Source: Ellagibacter isourolithinifaciens (GTDB lineage: Bacteria; Actinomycetota; Coriobacteriia; Coriobacteriales; Eggerthellaceae). From it: a stretch of 64,000 nt of DNA. The notes beneath the pieces were generated by a model that was not told where the DNA came from, did not search any database, and saw only the letters and a list, made by a program, of their open reading frames with translations. Of the stretch, positions 62,618 to 64,000 are shown one piece after another (positions within the stretch are counted from its first letter, which is position 1; every line of letters starts with the position of its first letter). Made by a program: the position numbers and the translations under genes. The stretch is from positions 1-64,000 of the forward strand of contig NZ_WAJR01000006.1 of NCBI RefSeq assembly GCF_008831035.1, in the 5' to 3' direction.

Positions 62618-63937
62618 ATGCTTCAAACTGAGCAAGATTTGCAAGCGAAATCAGGAGGCTTGCACTACGCATTCGTGATTTGCCTGGGCGGCTTTCTGCT
62701 GTCTGGTATCGTTTTGGCGGCACAACGTCTACCGTCTATCGCACTCGATTCCGTGCGACAGACGTTGGGCGTCGGCTACGCCGAGGTTGGCCTGATCACT
62801 TCGGTGTTCATGATTTTCTACGCCGGCCTGTCGCTGGTGTGGGGCATGCTTGGCGATAAGATCGGCACGCGTTGGGCGATGACGCTGGCGTGCGCTCTGT
62901 CGTCTGTCGGTACGATTCTCTTCGGTCTGTTCGGCGGCACGAGCCTTGCTGCCGCAATCGTCACGTGGTCCATCTGCGGCATCGGCTGCGCTGGCCTTCT
63001 GATGGCGATTCTCCCGAAGATCATCTCTCGCTGGTTTGCGCCGAACAAGCGTGGCTTCGGCATGTCGCTGTGCACGCCTGGCGCGAACTTTGCAGCGCTC
63101 ATCCTCGGCGTTATTGCGCCGCTCGTCATTAACGGCCTCGGCTGGAACATGGCTTATGTGGCGTTCGGCATCTACTTCGCCCTTATCACCGTGTTCGTCG
63201 GTTTGACGTTCCGCGAGGGCCCCGAGGAGAAGGGCCTTGCTCCCTATGGCGCTCCGAAGGGCACCCAGGCTGCTCCTGCTCCGAAGCTTGAGGAGAAGGC
63301 TGTGGCTTCCGGCAAGAAGGTCTCCCCGCTGCGTCAAGTTGCGAGAATGGGTATCACCTGGCACTTCGGCCTGTTCTACGCGGTGTACCAGTTGGGCTAC
63401 ATGGCCGCAACGCAGTACTATGTCGTGTCGATGACCGGCAACGGCTTTGATTTGGCAACCGCTGCGTTCTCCCTCACCATCGGCGGCGTGCTCACGATCA
63501 TCACCGAGCTTGTCGTCGGCAGCCTGTCCGACCGCTTTGAGCGCAAGAACATGATTGGCATCATGGTGGCTTGCACGGGCGTCCTTTCTGCGGGATATGC
63601 GATCTACCTGCTGAACACCCCGGCTCCGGATCTGATTCCGTGCTACTTCTTCATTGCCCTTATCAGCGCATCCACCGGTGTTATCACGGTTATCATGTCG
63701 GGCGCTGGCGAGTACTACAACGATGAGTGCCGTGCAACGGGCACTGGCATGATCGGCACCATCAACATCGTTGGCCGCTACCTCGGTCCGTGGGTTGCCG
63801 GCATCGTGATCGACGCAACCGGCCAGACCGCCTACGCGTTCGTCATCGTTGCCGTCGCCATGATCGTGTCCTGCTTCATCGCCTTCGCGATGCCGCGTGC
63901 GGCAACCGTCCAGGCGAAGTGGGCTGCGAACAACTAG
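62618..63937 (+). CDS. MFS transporter
   Basis: A 439-aa permease with twelve predicted membrane segments. It shows the MFS loop motif between segments 2 and 3 (GMLGDKIGTRWAM) and its repeat between 8 and 9 (GSLSDRFERKNM). The N- and C-halves are joined by a linker at about residues 208-245 (EGPEEKGLAPYGAPKGTQAA). ATG 62618 is preferred over GTG 62612 because AAAGGGGTG lies just before it. It is the last gene of the locus and probably imports the substrate of the molybdoenzyme. Confidence 0.88.
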   Translation: MLQTEQDLQAKSGGLHYAFVICLGGFLLSGIVLAAQRLPSIALDSVRQTLGVGYAEVGLITSVFMIFYAGLSLVWGMLGDKIGTRWAMTLACALSSVGTILFGLFGGTSLAAAIVTWSICGIGCAGLLMAILPKIISRWFAPNKRGFGMSLCTPGANFAALILGVIAPLVINGLGWNMAYVAFGIYFALITVFVGLTFREGPEEKGLAPYGAPKGTQAAPAPKLEEKAVASGKKVSPLRQVARMGITWHFGLFYAVYQLGYMAATQYYVVSMTGNGFDLATAAFSLTIGGVLTIITELVVGSLSDRFERKNMIGIMVACTGVLSAGYAIYLLNTPAPDLIPCYFFIALISASTGVITVIMSGAGEYYNDECRATGTGMIGTINIVGRYLGPWVAGIVIDATGQTAYAFVIVAVAMIVSCFIAFAMPRAATVQAKWAANN

Positions 63938-63953
63938 CAGGTCTCTTCCGTTC

Positions 63954-63993
63954 GATTGCGGTCTGGCCACTCTCCACAGGTTGGGCCGCAATC
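63954..63993 (+). terminator. Possible terminator at the window edge
   Basis: GATTGCGG (63954-63961) pairs with CCGCAATC (63986-63993) with a 24-nt loop. No T-run is seen before the window ends. Confidence 0.45.
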
Positions 63994-64000
63994 CATTTGG

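Overview
The window reads as chromosome of a high-GC anaerobic actinobacterium, most likely class Coriobacteriia (Eggerthellaceae-like). This is inferred from gene order and protein type, not from a database hit. The supporting signs are the dnaK-grpE-dnaJ-hspR-clpB heat-shock operon with HspR/HAIR-type control, the rpsF-ssb-rpsR-rplI-dnaB block, a Tat-lipoprotein ABC system, abundant Fe-S proteins, and a molybdopterin enzyme paired with an MFS transporter.

Region 1 (1 to about 19.9 kb) is the right part of an integrated mobile element whose left end lies outside the window. It carries a relaxase and relaxosome protein (3379-5021), small cargo proteins, an XRE regulator with a DUF1648 membrane protein, a Y-family DNA polymerase behind a LexA box, a replication-initiator-like protein, and parA-parB. 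Two other transposons sit inside it. One is a complete IS256-type insertion sequence (184-1518) with perfect 25-bp ends and an 8-bp target duplication, which splits a small ORF. The other is a Tn554-like unit of three consecutive tyrosine recombinases plus a DUF6262 protein (7377-11783). The element ends at a chimeric or truncated tRNA-Gly(CCC) near 19912-19951, the likely attachment site.

Region 2 (20.2-57.9 kb) is core chromosome. In order it holds YkgJ-like, purE, a PrsA-like foldase, an ABC ATPase, two tRNA-Ser, rpsF-ssb-rpsR-rplI-dnaB, a YhaO/YhaN nuclease pair, purA, purD and a HemN-like radical SAM protein. These are followed by a prepilin peptidase, tRNA-Phe, apbE, a CCG-domain Fe-S reductase, nikR, a DUF5714 protein, a nitrate/sulfonate-type ABC transporter, hypE, a 2[4Fe-4S] ferredoxin, pdxT-pdxS with divergent pdxR, and the dnaK operon.

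Region 3 (58.0-63.9 kb) is the most interesting metabolic locus. A LysR regulator sits behind a 12-bp perfect palindrome and precedes a cytoplasmic molybdopterin oxidoreductase-family catalytic subunit, a 4Fe-4S partner, an unrecognised 146-aa protein and an MFS transporter. The arrangement resembles the catechol dehydroxylase and transhydroxylase loci of gut Coriobacteriia, so it is a candidate substrate-inducible system for importing and reducing an aromatic or polyphenol compound. The substrate cannot be read from the sequence.
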